DNA of 64,000 nucleotides from Proteromonas lacertae. Its lineage: Eukaryota > Sar > Bigyra > Opalinata > Proteromonadidae. Position numbers and translations under genes: made by a program. Below the pieces are notes generated by a model that was not told the origin of the DNA, ran no database searches, and saw only the letters and a program-made list of their open reading frames with translations. The first letter of the stretch is position 1, and each line of letters begins with the position of its first letter. Positions 14,670-23,694 of this stretch are shown here, in pieces. The DNA lies in contig NGBS01000001.1 in NCBI GenBank assembly GCA_002245135.1, positions 434,001 through 498,000 on the forward strand. Direction: 5' to 3'.

Positions 14670-15977
14670 CTTTATATTCTTTACCAACATTAATAACTTT
14701 CAAAATATCACAGTTTGTTTCTATTGTTAATAAAGTATGAAAATGAAATAAATAAAAATATCCATTGTCAGTAGTTACAAATAAATATCCCATTTGTGTA
14801 GCATCAAACCTCAAAGACACAATTGTTCCATTATCAACAACGCATTTATTCTTCATAAATAATCTATCATACAAGTATAAGAAATAAACTGTATCTTTTG
14901 CAGAGATTGCTATTCTTCCACCTACTTTTTCATATGCTGTAATTGTATTATTCATGGTAAGATTTGCTTCAATTTCTTCTAATGGGTTGAAAAATAAAAC
15001 ATTTTCATCTTTCATTATAATCATATCTAATTCTTGACTCTTTCTGTTGAATGTTTCAAAACTAAATGGATATGATATTTTAGACAACATTGAATCTCTA
15101 ATATGATAGATTGAAACATGAATATCATTGTCCAAAGGTGTACTATATCTTGTTTTTGTTATTTCCTTTGGATTATTCATTATAAACTTTGTTAATCTTA
15201 CAATTAGCATTTTATCTCCTACTATTAATTTCTTATGAAAATGTACTGCTAATGCATATGTTTTGAATAAACCATTTTTATCACAGAAAACAATTACAGG
15301 AGGACGACCAAATGATAATTCGAATCTGTAAATATCTATACCTACATTAAACTCACTTATAAAATCATTATCTAATGTGAAAAATTGAACTAAACCACTT
15401 GATGTTGCCTATTATCATTATTGACAATTCAAAAGCATTTCTATTATTTTATATATTATTGATATTTATATACCTTCCTTGAATATTTGTAGAACGAAAT
15501 GCTAATGTTTGATAATATGTCATATCTGATGGAATTTTGTGCGAAAATCTTTGGAAGTAGTATTCTTTCCATGATTCATCCTATTTATTTATATATAATA
15601 CAAATACATCATCATCTTCAATGATTAAACTATCATCATTTTTCTTTAATTGATGATATTTTTGTTCTAATTTAGCTTTTAATTCGTTCAACTTCCTCAA
15701 TTCTTCTTCTATAGCCTTTTGAAGTATAATTTCATAATAATACTTCAGTATCTCTTAGCTTATCTTCATCAATGTCGTTCTAGAAATAATAATTTCTATA
15801 GATTTACAATTACTTTTACATTCTCAGATTCTTTGTTATTATTTTCACCATAGTTCTACTATATTAGTTAAAATATACAATCTGCTGATGAACTTCATCC
15901 AGATATGGATCCTGCGAATAAACAAATGCAAAACAGTTTAGCATAATACATATAACACATATATATTTTGTTTTCAT
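14191..15977 (-). CDS. Secreted/type I membrane protein with coiled coil and propeller-like region
   Basis: The protein starts MKTKYICVICIMLNCFAFVY, a clear signal peptide that ends near SQDPYLDE. A charged coiled-coil stretch follows (EEELRKLNELKAKLEQKYHQ). Next is a long beta-rich region with short repeated strands, including SLRFDATQMGYLFVTTDNGY, which reads like blades of a beta-propeller. A single membrane helix, VPKVIGALIGFALYAM, lies near the C-terminus and is followed by an acidic tail ending EDEYYESE. This predicts a lumenal or extracellular domain anchored by one helix. I do not recognise the family. Several introns interrupt it; one consists almost entirely of a TAA/TTA microsatellite. 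The start lies about 100 bp from the left end of the palindrome. Confidence 0.75.
14611..14666. repeat. (TAA)n microsatellite filling an intron
   Basis: About 18 tandem TAA units run almost without interruption. They lie inside an intron of the secreted-protein gene and make up nearly its whole length, between the donor and the TAG acceptor. The tract is likely length-polymorphic. Confidence 0.9.
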
Positions 15978-16026
15978 AACAAAAATTAAAAAAATAAATT
16001 TGAAGTGAGAAATGATCAGATCTTGA

Positions 16027-16146
16027 TCTAATAATAATAAATCAATAACAGTGGTGGTGATGATCATATTAGTATATATATTTATTATTTCACAAGTACA
16101 TTTACCACAAGAAGAATCAGTAAATGATAATGAAGAAATGGTATGA
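16027..16146 (+). pseudogene. Truncated tail of a tetraspan-family gene
   Basis: An open stretch of about 39 codons encodes a hydrophobic helix SITVVVMIILVYIFI joined directly to the hydrophilic tail QVHLPQEESVNDNEEMV and a TGA stop. The same helix (SITVMVTIILV) and tail occur at the C-terminus of the intact paralogue on the other side of the palindrome (18999-19668). There, an intron and an exon of about 20 residues lie between them; here that piece, about 79 bp, is missing, and no upstream exons exist. This is a decaying partial copy created when the palindrome formed. Its last 65 bp belong to the left arm. Confidence 0.75.
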
Positions 16147-16256
16147 AATTGATGATCCTCAATTGAATTATGTTAAGATTAGATAATTTTATATGTTTTG
16201 TTATATTGTTATTGTTAATATGGTATATTAACATTCGAAAAACTAGTCTAGTATAA

Positions 16257-16285
16257 ATGTTTAAACAATTTTAACGAAAAATTAC
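16257..16285 (+). promoter_or_regulatory. Conserved 29-bp upstream block, left tetraspan copy
   Basis: The block reads ATGTTTAAACAATTTTAAC followed by GAAAAATTAC and ends 26 bp before the start codon at 16311. It is identical upstream of the diverged outer paralogue, although the coding regions differ widely. A core promoter or 5'-UTR role is likely. It contains the palindrome GTTTAAAC. Confidence 0.55.
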
Positions 16286-16310
16286 CCAAAAATCTATTCT
16301 TTCTATTTTG

Positions 16311-16991
16311 ATGGAAGAAGTATTATTTGAATAATAAGTTTTAGCTTAAAGAAATAGAAAATGATTTCAAAAAGAAATCAAAGTGGGTAGTAGGTTATTC
16401 GATTATTGTGGCAGTATATCAGTGTAGCTTTTATTCTATAATAGTTTTTATTTTATTTGAGCTTGATTGCAAAAGGTCAACTGATCCTGTTTACTGTGAT
16501 ATCTATAATAATTCCTTATCTTGCTATTTTTAGTGTGATATGTAGAAATGTAACAATATGGGGTTGTGTATATTTATTATTATTAGTTTATAATATGTAG
16601 TTTCATTTTTGTAGTTTTTGTGAAATATTTTTCTCTGTATTTCATATTTGTTTATGATGTAAGTAGATGTTTAATATATTTGTATGGTTGTTAGTGGCTG
16701 GTGATCACAATTATCATAAACAAGATTGTGGAGATAATAAGGAGCGAGATAGTGAAGATATACATTGTAATCCATATTTTGAGTTTTATTATAATTCAGG
16801 TATAATCCTGTCAATAATAGCAATTGTTTTTTCTGTATGTTATATGATTTATTGTATTATAATAGTGTTTGTCATGTTGTAAGGGTAGAAAATTATATAC
16901 TCATCAGTATTTCAAACAGATTGAAACAAATTTATCCCATATTACAGAAGAAAGAAGAATGGAGATGGATCATTTTATTCCAAAAATATAA
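16311..16991 (+). CDS. Tetraspan (4-TM) membrane protein, palindrome copy 1
   Basis: My model has six exons and about 170 residues. It starts MEE, then a 25-nt intron, then LKEIENDFKKKSKWVV, which leads into the first helix. Helix 2 is LILFTVISIIIPYLAIF. Helix 3 spans FCEIFFS and MFNIFVWLLVAG, with a 30-nt intron between them that removes in-frame stops. A hydrophilic loop of about 30 residues carries two cysteines (QDCGDNKE and EDIHCNPYF). Helix 4 is SGIILSIIAIVF, followed by CLSCCKGRK and a charged tail ending MDHFIPKI. All introns are phase 0 in this model. The topology (four helices, short ends, large loop between helices 3 and 4) resembles tetraspanins or claudin/MARVEL proteins, but no diagnostic motif is present and I name no family. 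Identical copy at 18154-18834; diverged paralogue at 18999-19668. Confidence 0.7.
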
Positions 16992-17189
16992 ATGGTTAAT
17001 GAGGTAAAATGAAAAACATAATAAACAAACTTATTTAAATATGTATATGTGTTGTTTTGTAATGTATTAATAAATGAGAATGATTGAAATAATTTACAAA
17101 TATTCAAATCAACAGTTTTAAACAAAAGAATATTTTCATTTATTTAATTTACTCTTTTCTTCTTAAAAGAAAGAGACAAAAATAACAAA

Positions 17190-17267
17190 GGCTTTTTGAT
17201 GGGAGAAATACACGGTAATCTTTAGTAAAAGGCGAAAGATTAATTCGTTATGTATTTTTCCCAAGCC
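17190..17267 (+). other. Strong RNA-like hairpin downstream of tetraspan copy 1
   Basis: A nested stem-loop of 78 nt lies about 200 bp after the stop of copy 1. Outer stem GGCTT (17190-17194) pairs with AAGCC (17263-17267). The main stem GGGAGAAATACA (17201-17212) pairs over 12 positions with TGTATTTTTCCC (17251-17262), with one G-U. The inner stem TAATCTTT (17216-17223) pairs with AAAGATTA (17235-17242), closing an 11-nt loop. It stands out from the AT-rich surroundings. It could be a structured non-coding RNA, a miRNA-type precursor or a 3'-UTR element. I cannot assign a class. Confidence 0.4.
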
Positions 17268-17420
17268 ATTTAAAAATAAAAATTCTCAATTCCATTTATC
17301 ATATACAACTAAATGAATTATTTTATGGGTGTTTTTATTTTTTATAAAAACATAATTTATATCTTCTTATTTTGAAGTTTAAATAACACAGATGATTTTA
17401 TTAATGTATTATGGAAAGTT

Positions 17421-17724
17421 GCAGATATGAGTTATACCTAATTTCAAAGATAATTTATATTGAATATTTTTGTTAAATAAAAATAAGTATATTAAAAGGA
17501 TTATGATTAATGAAATAATAATAATAATAATGGAATAAAACCTGAGACATAGAATTAATAAAGAATTATAGTAAAAAGAGTAAATTGATTGATATATATC
17601 TCTTTCTGTTTATGAAATTGGACAACAATTAAAAATTTTACATAGCAATATAATGTATAACTTTTAGATGTGCTTGCTTACCTAATTTTGTAACATATGA
17701 AACAAACCCTACTATTCATTACAT
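17421..17724. other. Unique spacer at the centre of the palindrome
   Basis: These 304 bp separate the two arms. They are AT-rich, with a short AAT/TAA run near 17520 and no convincing open frame, RNA or further internal symmetry. I see no gene in 16992-18153 apart from the two hairpins. Confidence 0.7.
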
Positions 17725-17877
17725 AACTTTCCATAACACATTGATAAAATCATCTGTGTTATTTAAACTTCAAAATAAGAAGATATAAATTATGTTTTTA
17801 TAAAAAATAAAAACACCCATAAAATAATTCATTTAGTTGTATATGATAAATGGAATTGAGAATTTTTATTTTTAAAT

Positions 17878-17955
17878 GGCTTGGGAAAAATACATAACGA
17901 ATTAATCTTTCGCCTTTTACTAAAGATTACCGTGTATTTCTCCCATCAAAAAGCC
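17878..17955 (-). other. Mirror copy of the 78-nt hairpin
   Basis: Reverse complement of 17190-17267 in the right arm, downstream of tetraspan copy 2. All the stems are preserved, as expected from near-identical arms. Confidence 0.4.
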
Positions 17956-18153
17956 TTTGTTATTTTTGTCTCTTTCTTTTAAGAAGAAAAGAGTAAATTA
18001 AATAAATGAAAATATTCTTTTGTTTAAAACTGTTGATTTGAATATTTGTAAATTATTTCAATCATTCTCATTTATTAATACATTACAAAACAACACATAT
18101 ACATATTTAAATAAGTTTGTTTATTATGTTTTTCATTTTACCTCATTAACCAT

Positions 18154-18834
18154 TTATATTTTTGGAATAAAATGATCCATCTCCATTCTTCTTTCTTCTG
18201 TAATATGGGATAAATTTGTTTCAATCTGTTTGAAATACTGATGAGTATATAATTTTCTACCCTTACAACATGACAAACACTATTATAATACAATAAATCA
18301 TATAACATACAGAAAAAACAATTGCTATTATTGACAGGATTATACCTGAATTATAATAAAACTCAAAATATGGATTACAATGTATATCTTCACTATCTCG
18401 CTCCTTATTATCTCCACAATCTTGTTTATGATAATTGTGATCACCAGCCACTAACAACCATACAAATATATTAAACATCTACTTACATCATAAACAAATA
18501 TGAAATACAGAGAAAAATATTTCACAAAAACTACAAAAATGAAACTACATATTATAAACTAATAATAATAAATATACACAACCCCATATTGTTACATTTC
18601 TACATATCACACTAAAAATAGCAAGATAAGGAATTATTATAGATATCACAGTAAACAGGATCAGTTGACCTTTTGCAATCAAGCTCAAATAAAATAAAAA
18701 CTATTATAGAATAAAAGCTACACTGATATACTGCCACAATAATCGAATAACCTACTACCCACTTTGATTTCTTTTTGAAATCATTTTCTATTTCTTTAAG
18801 CTAAAACTTATTATTCAAATAATACTTCTTCCAT
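18154..18834 (-). CDS. Tetraspan (4-TM) membrane protein, palindrome copy 2
   Basis: Second copy of the gene at 16311-16991, in inverted orientation. The large exon encoding helices 3 and 4 translates identically, and the same exon model applies. The two genes are convergent, their 3' ends facing the spacer across about 1.16 kb. Head to tail with it lies the outer paralogue, whose stop is 165 bp upstream of this start, so this side holds a tandem pair of related genes. Either copy alone would supply the protein; nothing here shows which is expressed. Confidence 0.7.
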
Positions 18835-18859
18835 CAAAATAGAAAGAATAGATTTTTGG

Positions 18860-18888
18860 GTAATTTTTCGTTAAAATTGTTTAAACAT
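18860..18888 (-). promoter_or_regulatory. Conserved 29-bp upstream block, right tetraspan copy
   Basis: Mirror image of the block at 16257-16285, lying 26 bp upstream of the start at 18834. Since it is inside the palindrome arm, its identity to the left copy is not independent evidence. Confidence 0.55.
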
Positions 18889-18998
18889 TTATACTAGACT
18901 AGTTTTTCGAATGTTAATATACCATATTAACAATAACAATATAACAAAACATATAAAATTATCTAATCTTAACATAATTCAATTGAGGATCATCAATT

Positions 18999-19668
18999 TC
19001 ATACCATTTCTTCATTATCATTTACTGATTCTTCTTGTGGTAAATGTGCTTGTGGAATAATAATGATATCATTGAAATAAGGATGGTTTTTAATCTTACA
19101 TCCAAAATATAATGATAAACACTATCAATTCGTTATATATATATATATATACTAATATAATCGTCACCATCACTGTTATTGATTCAATTAAATAAGGAAA
19201 TTTATACCCTACTGAATTACGAAGACGTTCACATTCTTCACCCACATTCTTTTCATCTTTACATATATTTATTAAATCCATAAATAATATATCCACAAAT
19301 ATTTCCGAAATAATAAGCAACACAAAGGTTAAGATTTCACAACATACTAAACCATTAAACTATAAATTGTAAATATAACAATATTTTATACACACGACCA
19401 ACATACACTATTTTTATTATTTATTGCAATAAAACCAATAATTGTAATTAAAAAAGGAATTTTAGTTAGAGCAATTAGTTCTTTAGAAGTATCTCTTTTA
19501 TTACGCATCAATACTATCATACTTACAATAAAAATAAGCTATTAGTAACAAAATATAGAAATACTGCTGCTGCCATAGCTGACAAACCTATAGATAATCT
19601 TGACTTTTTCTTAAAATTGTTTTGAACTTCGTTTGACTAAAAAAATATGAACAAAACAATACATCCAT
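18999..19668 (-). CDS. Tetraspan-family paralogue outside the right arm
   Basis: A diverged relative of the palindromic genes with the same exon layout: a first exon of two codons (MD), an intron of 26 nt, then SNEVQNNFKKKSRLSIGLSA, where FKKKS before helix 1 is shared with the copies. Helix 2 includes IPFLITIIGFIAI; helix 3 starts FNGLVCCEILTFVLLIISEI (compare FHFCSFCEIFFS). A loop with cysteines (INICKDEK, GEECERL) leads to helix 4 SITVMVTIILV. A last intron made largely of TA repeat precedes CLSLYFGCKIKNHPYF and a tail ending NDNEEMV. About 200 residues. The shared N-terminal basic motif, CE-containing third helix and CLS start of the tail show homology although overall identity is low. 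The last ~65 bp lie inside the right palindrome arm. Confidence 0.7.
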
Positions 19669-19691
19669 GATAAACAGAATAAAAATATGGT

Positions 19692-19720
19692 GTAATTTTT
19701 CGTTAAAATTGTTTAAACAT
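19692..19720 (-). promoter_or_regulatory. Conserved 29-bp upstream block, outer tetraspan paralogue
   Basis: All 29 bases match the block before the palindromic genes, and it ends 24 bp before the start codon at 19668. It lies outside the palindrome, so its conservation is meaningful. A second GTTTAAAC occurs 20 bp further upstream (19731), giving two such sites in tandem. Confidence 0.55.
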
Positions 19721-19843
19721 TTTTCTTTTTGTTTAAACAATTATATTAAACAAGTTTTAAACTTAACAGTATAAATATTTATATGCATATGAACTATATT
19801 CGTTTCATATATAAAAAAATATTATAATTACTTATATTATTAA

Positions 19844-20286
19844 TTAAAAATCATAGCATCTTCCTTTAATTTCCCAATCACCATATCTTGTAGGTTCAGC
19901 ACCATTAAATACACCTCGAGGTGGATTCCACTCTCCAGTAGCAGGATTTATCTATTAATTAGAATAAAACTCATCACAGAACATACCATTGGTACAAAAT
20001 CTTTTTCATCCAACTCAAAAACATAATTTTTGTTGAATTCTTTTGCAAACTCTTTTAAATCTGGTAATCCTTTTACCTACACTGTTATATTAAATAATAT
20101 ACTCCTTTATTTTTAGTGTCACTTTTACACTCACAATTTTTATCTGATTTATCTGTAGAACAACCACAAGATTCTTTCTTTCCCGAAGCAGCCATTGAAA
20201 ATGTCCTTAAAGACATTTTAGGTATTACTGATAAACGTACAATACTAATAAAATATTTATAGGATATTATACCGAGAAACAGACAT
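19844..20286 (-). CDS. SDHAF4: Succinate dehydrogenase assembly factor 4 (mitochondrial)
   Basis: SDHAF4 (DUF1674 family) binds flavinylated SDHA in the mitochondrial matrix and promotes assembly of complex II. The family signature is at the C-terminus: INPATGEWNPPRGVFNGAEP followed by TRYGDWEIKGRCYDF and the stop, matching the usual EPTRYGDWE...DF ending. A short first exon (MSVSR) joins across a 28-nt intron to IVRLSVIPKMSLRTFSMAAS, an arginine-rich, acid-free leader typical of a mitochondrial presequence, which is why I chose this start. Two more short introns follow. The middle has a cysteine-rich stretch (CGCSTDKSDKNCEC) that I do not expect in this family. Divergent from BUD32 across 68 bp. 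Confidence 0.9.
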
Positions 20287-20354
20287 GTGAGAAGAAATTA
20301 AAAAAGAATAAAGTTTGTGAGTGATTTGAAAATCTATTTTGAGAAATATTTTAA

Positions 20355-21140
20355 ATGACTATATTTGAAGAGTATCCTTATCTAAACGACTGGAAAGTTA
20401 TTGCACAAGGCGCAGAAGCTGTATATCTAATAGAGTTAATAAATAATAGAAAATTTTAGAAGGAGAGTTGAATGAAAAGTTATGCGTTGCAAAAGTTAGA
20501 TTAGCTAAAAAATATAGGGTAGATGCATTAGATAAAAGTATAAACTCAAAACGATTCAAACAAGTATAATCACGTAAATATTTTTATAAGGAGATGAAGA
20601 ATATTGACAAAGCAAAAAAGTGTGGTATATTAACTCCAGAAATATATTTGACAAATCGAAAACTGTTCCTGCTTATAATGGAGAAGATTAATGGAATGAC
20701 AATGAAGAAGTATATTAATTCGTCTTCAAAACAAGAAGGTACAATCACTTACAATATTGTCAATAGAATTGATTGAAGTTATTCAAAGAATGGGAGAGAC
20801 TGTTGGAAAAATTCACAACAATCACATTGTACATGGCGATTTAACCACATCAAACTTCCTATTGAATGAATCACATCAAATAGTAGTAATCGATTGGGGA
20901 TTATCATTTGTTAGTGAAAAATCAGAAGATAAAGCAGTTGATTTGTATGTTTTAGAAAGAGCATTCAATAGCACTCATCCAAATCATCCAGAATTGGTAT
21001 TACTATTATGTTTTTATAGTTTTAATATATAGTTTGATATATTTATAAAATCTTATGAAAATACACTTACTGATAATAATATTATTCCTAAATTCAATGA
21101 AGTGAGATTAAGAGGAAGAAAAAGATTAGCTTTTGGATAA
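20355..21140 (+). CDS. BUD32: BUD32/PRPK atypical kinase of the KEOPS complex
   Basis: BUD32 (TP53RK) is the small kinase/ATPase of KEOPS, needed for the t6A37 modification of tRNA. Five exons are separated by introns of 26 to 36 nt. The N-terminus gives [10 protein letters not shown] and then, across a 26-nt intron, [20 protein letters not shown] with the ATP-binding lysine, then [10 protein letters not shown], equivalent to the KxYRxPxLD signature. The catalytic loop is [14 protein letters not shown] and the metal-binding motif is [12 protein letters not shown]; both DxxxxN and the DFG-like DWG are intact. The C-terminal [13 protein letters not shown] is the typical basic ending. At roughly 220 residues it matches the single-domain family size. 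Confidence 0.93.
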
Positions 21141-21158
21141 ATTATTAAATATAATTAA

Positions 21159-22079
21159 TTAATGATAAACATTTAATATTTGTTTTTTGATATTGATTAT
21201 TTCTATTAATTCTTTTATTTTTTTCAAATAATTATCACAACTATCTTCATTTTCAATTTCTAATACATCTTCTTTCAATTCTAAGTGGTTGTTTAAAAAA
21301 GCATTAACAGAATTAATTCTATCAATTAATGTTTTAATAATGAAATTTTTATATTGTTTATTGATTTGTGTATTATTTAATAATACTTTCCTTGCCTCAT
21401 CTTCGTTTTCTGTTTTAGTTACTTTTATTAACTCATTATAAAAATTAGTCCTTTTACAAATAGATAAATCTTTTGATTTTATGTCTGACATGGCTAACTG
21501 ATTGATCCAACGCATAGATACACATTCTGCTGTACTTTTTATGTGAATAATAAGCAATTTAAATGATGGATACTCTTTTTTAATTCTAATTATTTCATTA
21601 TATTGTCTTGCACCAATATCATAGAATATATTACTTTCTGGTGATTCAGAGAGTATTTCTTTAATTTTATTGTTTAATATACTGTAACAACTTGGCATCC
21701 ATACTTTTTCTTCTATCTCTTTCTTTATAATTTTCAATTCTTCAGATTTTACAGTTAAATTCAAAAATTGTTTTTCTAAGAGAAGAGATTCCATAGCTCC
21801 ATTAAAAGAACCTTTATTTAAATCTAACGCTTTAAAATAATTATCTGAGTTTAAAACATTTTTCACTACTTCATCTGATACTAATCTTTTGCTTAATATA
21901 AATTCAGTAAATAATGTTAAAATCAGTGAAACCCTAGATACATCTCTACGAGTAGAAACTTCAATATCACTCACACTGATAGTCTTAAATTCACCCAATT
22001 CTGTAAACATATTACACAATGTACTTTTACCTGCACCTGGAATACCAATAGGTATTGTTATTATAGTCATACCAAACAA
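21159..22079 (-). CDS. Intronless P-loop NTPase/kinase-like protein
   Basis: A single uninterrupted frame of 306 codons opens with MFGMTIITIPIGIPGAGKST; the Walker A motif GIPGAGKS is at residues 12-19 (a start at the internal MTII is also possible). That beginning resembles AAA_33-type or polynucleotide-kinase-like P-loop phosphotransferases. The rest is helical and lysine/glutamate-rich. FKLLIIHIKSTAECVSMRWI may be the strand and lid equivalent to the LID arginine region of nucleotide kinases. I cannot name substrate or family. It is one of very few genes here without any intron, which may indicate retrogene origin or transfer. Its end lies only 19 bp from the BUD32 stop (convergent). Confidence 0.7.
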   Translation of the reverse strand: MFGMTIITIPIGIPGAGKSTLCNMFTELGEFKTISVSDIEVSTRRDVSRVSLILTLFTEFILSKRLVSDEVVKNVLNSDNYFKALDLNKGSFNGAMESLLLEKQFLNLTVKSEELKIIKKEIEEKVWMPSCYSILNNKIKEILSESPESNIFYDIGARQYNEIIRIKKEYPSFKLLIIHIKSTAECVSMRWINQLAMSDIKSKDLSICKRTNFYNELIKVTKTENEDEARKVLLNNTQINKQYKNFIIKTLIDRINSVNAFLNNHLELKEDVLEIENEDSCDNYLKKIKELIEIINIKKQILNVYH

Positions 22080-22159
22080 AATGTAACTATGAAACGGCTA
22101 GTGAATATTTTTTTGTTATTTTTTCAACCATAAACAAACAGATCTGATAAAACTAGTAT

Positions 22160-23604
22160 TTAATTATTTTCTAGCTCACTTAGTCTTTGTAATAGTCTTT
22201 TCATTTTTGGATCGCTTTGATACTTTATTCTTTCCTCAGGATGAGTCAAACACTAAACATAATATAGAGCAAATAATATATATACACTTCTAAATTTCAT
22301 ATTCACCTCCATATCAAGTAAAGCCTCAGATATAATAGAATCGTTTAATATTTCAGTAAGAGACACTATATAACGATATATATATAAACTAAATAATACA
22401 ATTGCAACCTTCATTTAATCGTCTATAAATACTCTCATCATCATTTATATCATAATCATTATTATTATTCCTCTCATTCATTTCTATTATATTATTTTCT
22501 ATTTCCACTTGCAATTGATGTGTTTCATCATCATAATCAAGGAAACATGCTCTTTTGAAATCATCTAATGCTTTTGTTAGATCACCAATCATTCTATAAA
22601 TAATAATATGATTAATATATACTTATATGATTTTCCTCTTATCTTCAATGCTTTTGCACTATCTGGATTTATTTTCAATGCCCTATTACAATCACATATC
22701 GCTGCTTTGGGTCTCTTTGATTTTAATAACAATTCAGCACGTTTATGAAATACATAAGATGTTTGTTGATATTTTAATGTAGAATTGATATATTCTAATG
22801 CTTTATCATAATTCTAGATTTAATAAATAACTAAATAAATTCATAAATACTCCTTGTTCTACTGCTAAATTAAATTTTGTTAAACATTCATTATAGAGTT
22901 CTTCATTATTTGGCTAATACAATTACAATAAGCATTTTATATATCATACTATAGACAATAGTGTTGGCACTTCAGGAAAAGGTAGTTCATCGTTTGACAT
23001 ATCTGATTTATATATTGATATAGAAGGTGCTTTTTGAGTTGGAGGCGGTGGAAGTTCTATTTTTTCTTGTTCTATTGTTACTGGGAAGTATTTATGAACA
23101 AAATCTACTAAAAACTTTAAATCTGAATTTTCTAATATTGAATTGTCTTTTTCAATGCACTATAGAATGTAGATATGACTTATATACCGATATTAATTTC
23201 TTTGTATGTTCTATATATAACGCATAATCACTATTTCTATTAGGTGGCTCTTTACTGTATAATTGTATTTTTGATTCTAGAGAAAAATCGCTATCTAACG
23301 GACCCTTAATGTATTCAACCATTTTTTCTGATAAATAAAATTTAAATGAAGGAAAACCATTGATTCCTTCCTTGTAACACAAATCTTTATTAATGTCGCA
23401 ATCTAATGTATAAAAAAACACCCAGTTGTATTTCTCACTTAAACTTTTATACAAATGATACATTGGCGTACAATTTTCACACCTAAATGAGGTAATTCAC
23501 AGAAATAATAAATACCATGTAACATAGAAATAAATAATTGCAAGACTTGAACCAGCTTTCTTTAAATATTGATTTATATCACTCTTAATTTCAACGATAG
23601 ACAT
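22160..23604 (-). CDS. Thioredoxin-TPR-DP co-chaperone (Hip/TDX-like, reversed order)
   Basis: The N-terminal half is a thioredoxin fold: after MSIVEIKSDINQYLKK and an intron, the active site reads WCENC, with both redox cysteines present, and INGFPSFKFYL supplies the cis-proline strand. The second half is a TPR domain with the Hip/ST13 signature: FHKRAELLLKSKRPKAAICD, then CNRALKINPDSAKALKIRGK, then LTKALDDFKRACFLDYDDET. The C-terminus, YQSDPKMKRLLQRLSELENN, looks like a STI1/DP domain of Hip. Hip binds the Hsp70 ATPase domain and slows ADP release; fusion to thioredoxin would couple Hsp70 to redox chemistry. In plant TDX the thioredoxin domain lies at the C-terminus; here it comes first. 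Several introns under 60 nt. Divergent from CCDC103. Confidence 0.82.
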
Positions 23605-23694
23605 GATTTAAATGAAATAAATTATTGGGGCAGAAAAAATACTAAAACTTTTTTTATAACCCCAATTTCTGTTTCTTTGTTTTTATGAATATTG

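Larger units (their letters stand above)
16082..17420. repeat. Left arm of a 1339-bp inverted repeat (palindrome)
   Basis: Position x in this arm pairs with 35145 minus x in the right arm (17725-19063). I checked the outer ends, the gene regions and the inner ends. Differences are rare single bases, for example near 16090, 16097 and 17402, so identity is close to 99 percent or more. Homology stops at 17420 on the inner side. On the outer side it weakens at 16082 but resumes, more diverged and with a 79-bp length difference, at about 16041. The arm contains a whole tetraspan gene, its promoter block and a strong hairpin. Confidence 0.95.
17725..19063. repeat. Right arm of the 1339-bp inverted repeat
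   Basis: This is the reverse complement of 16082-17420, separated from it by a 304-bp unique spacer. It carries the second copy of the tetraspan gene (18154-18834) and the last codons and stop of the outer paralogue (18999-19668). Because the outer paralogue is complete here and truncated at the left arm, this side looks like the original and the left side like the copy. Confidence 0.95.

Noticed and set aside
16640-16680. In-frame stops making the palindromic tetraspan gene a pseudogene
   Set aside because: A 30-nt GTAT...TAG intron removes them in phase 0, typical of this genome, and the paralogue aligns across the junction.
17190-17267. SECIS element or hammerhead ribozyme
   Set aside because: The UGAN/NGAN quartet of a SECIS core and the conserved hammerhead CUGAUGA/GAAA core are not present at the needed places.
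16082-19063. Palindrome as a DNA transposon with long terminal inverted repeats
   Set aside because: The spacer has no transposase, there are no target-site duplications at the edges, and homology extends, diverged, beyond the arms into a host-type gene.
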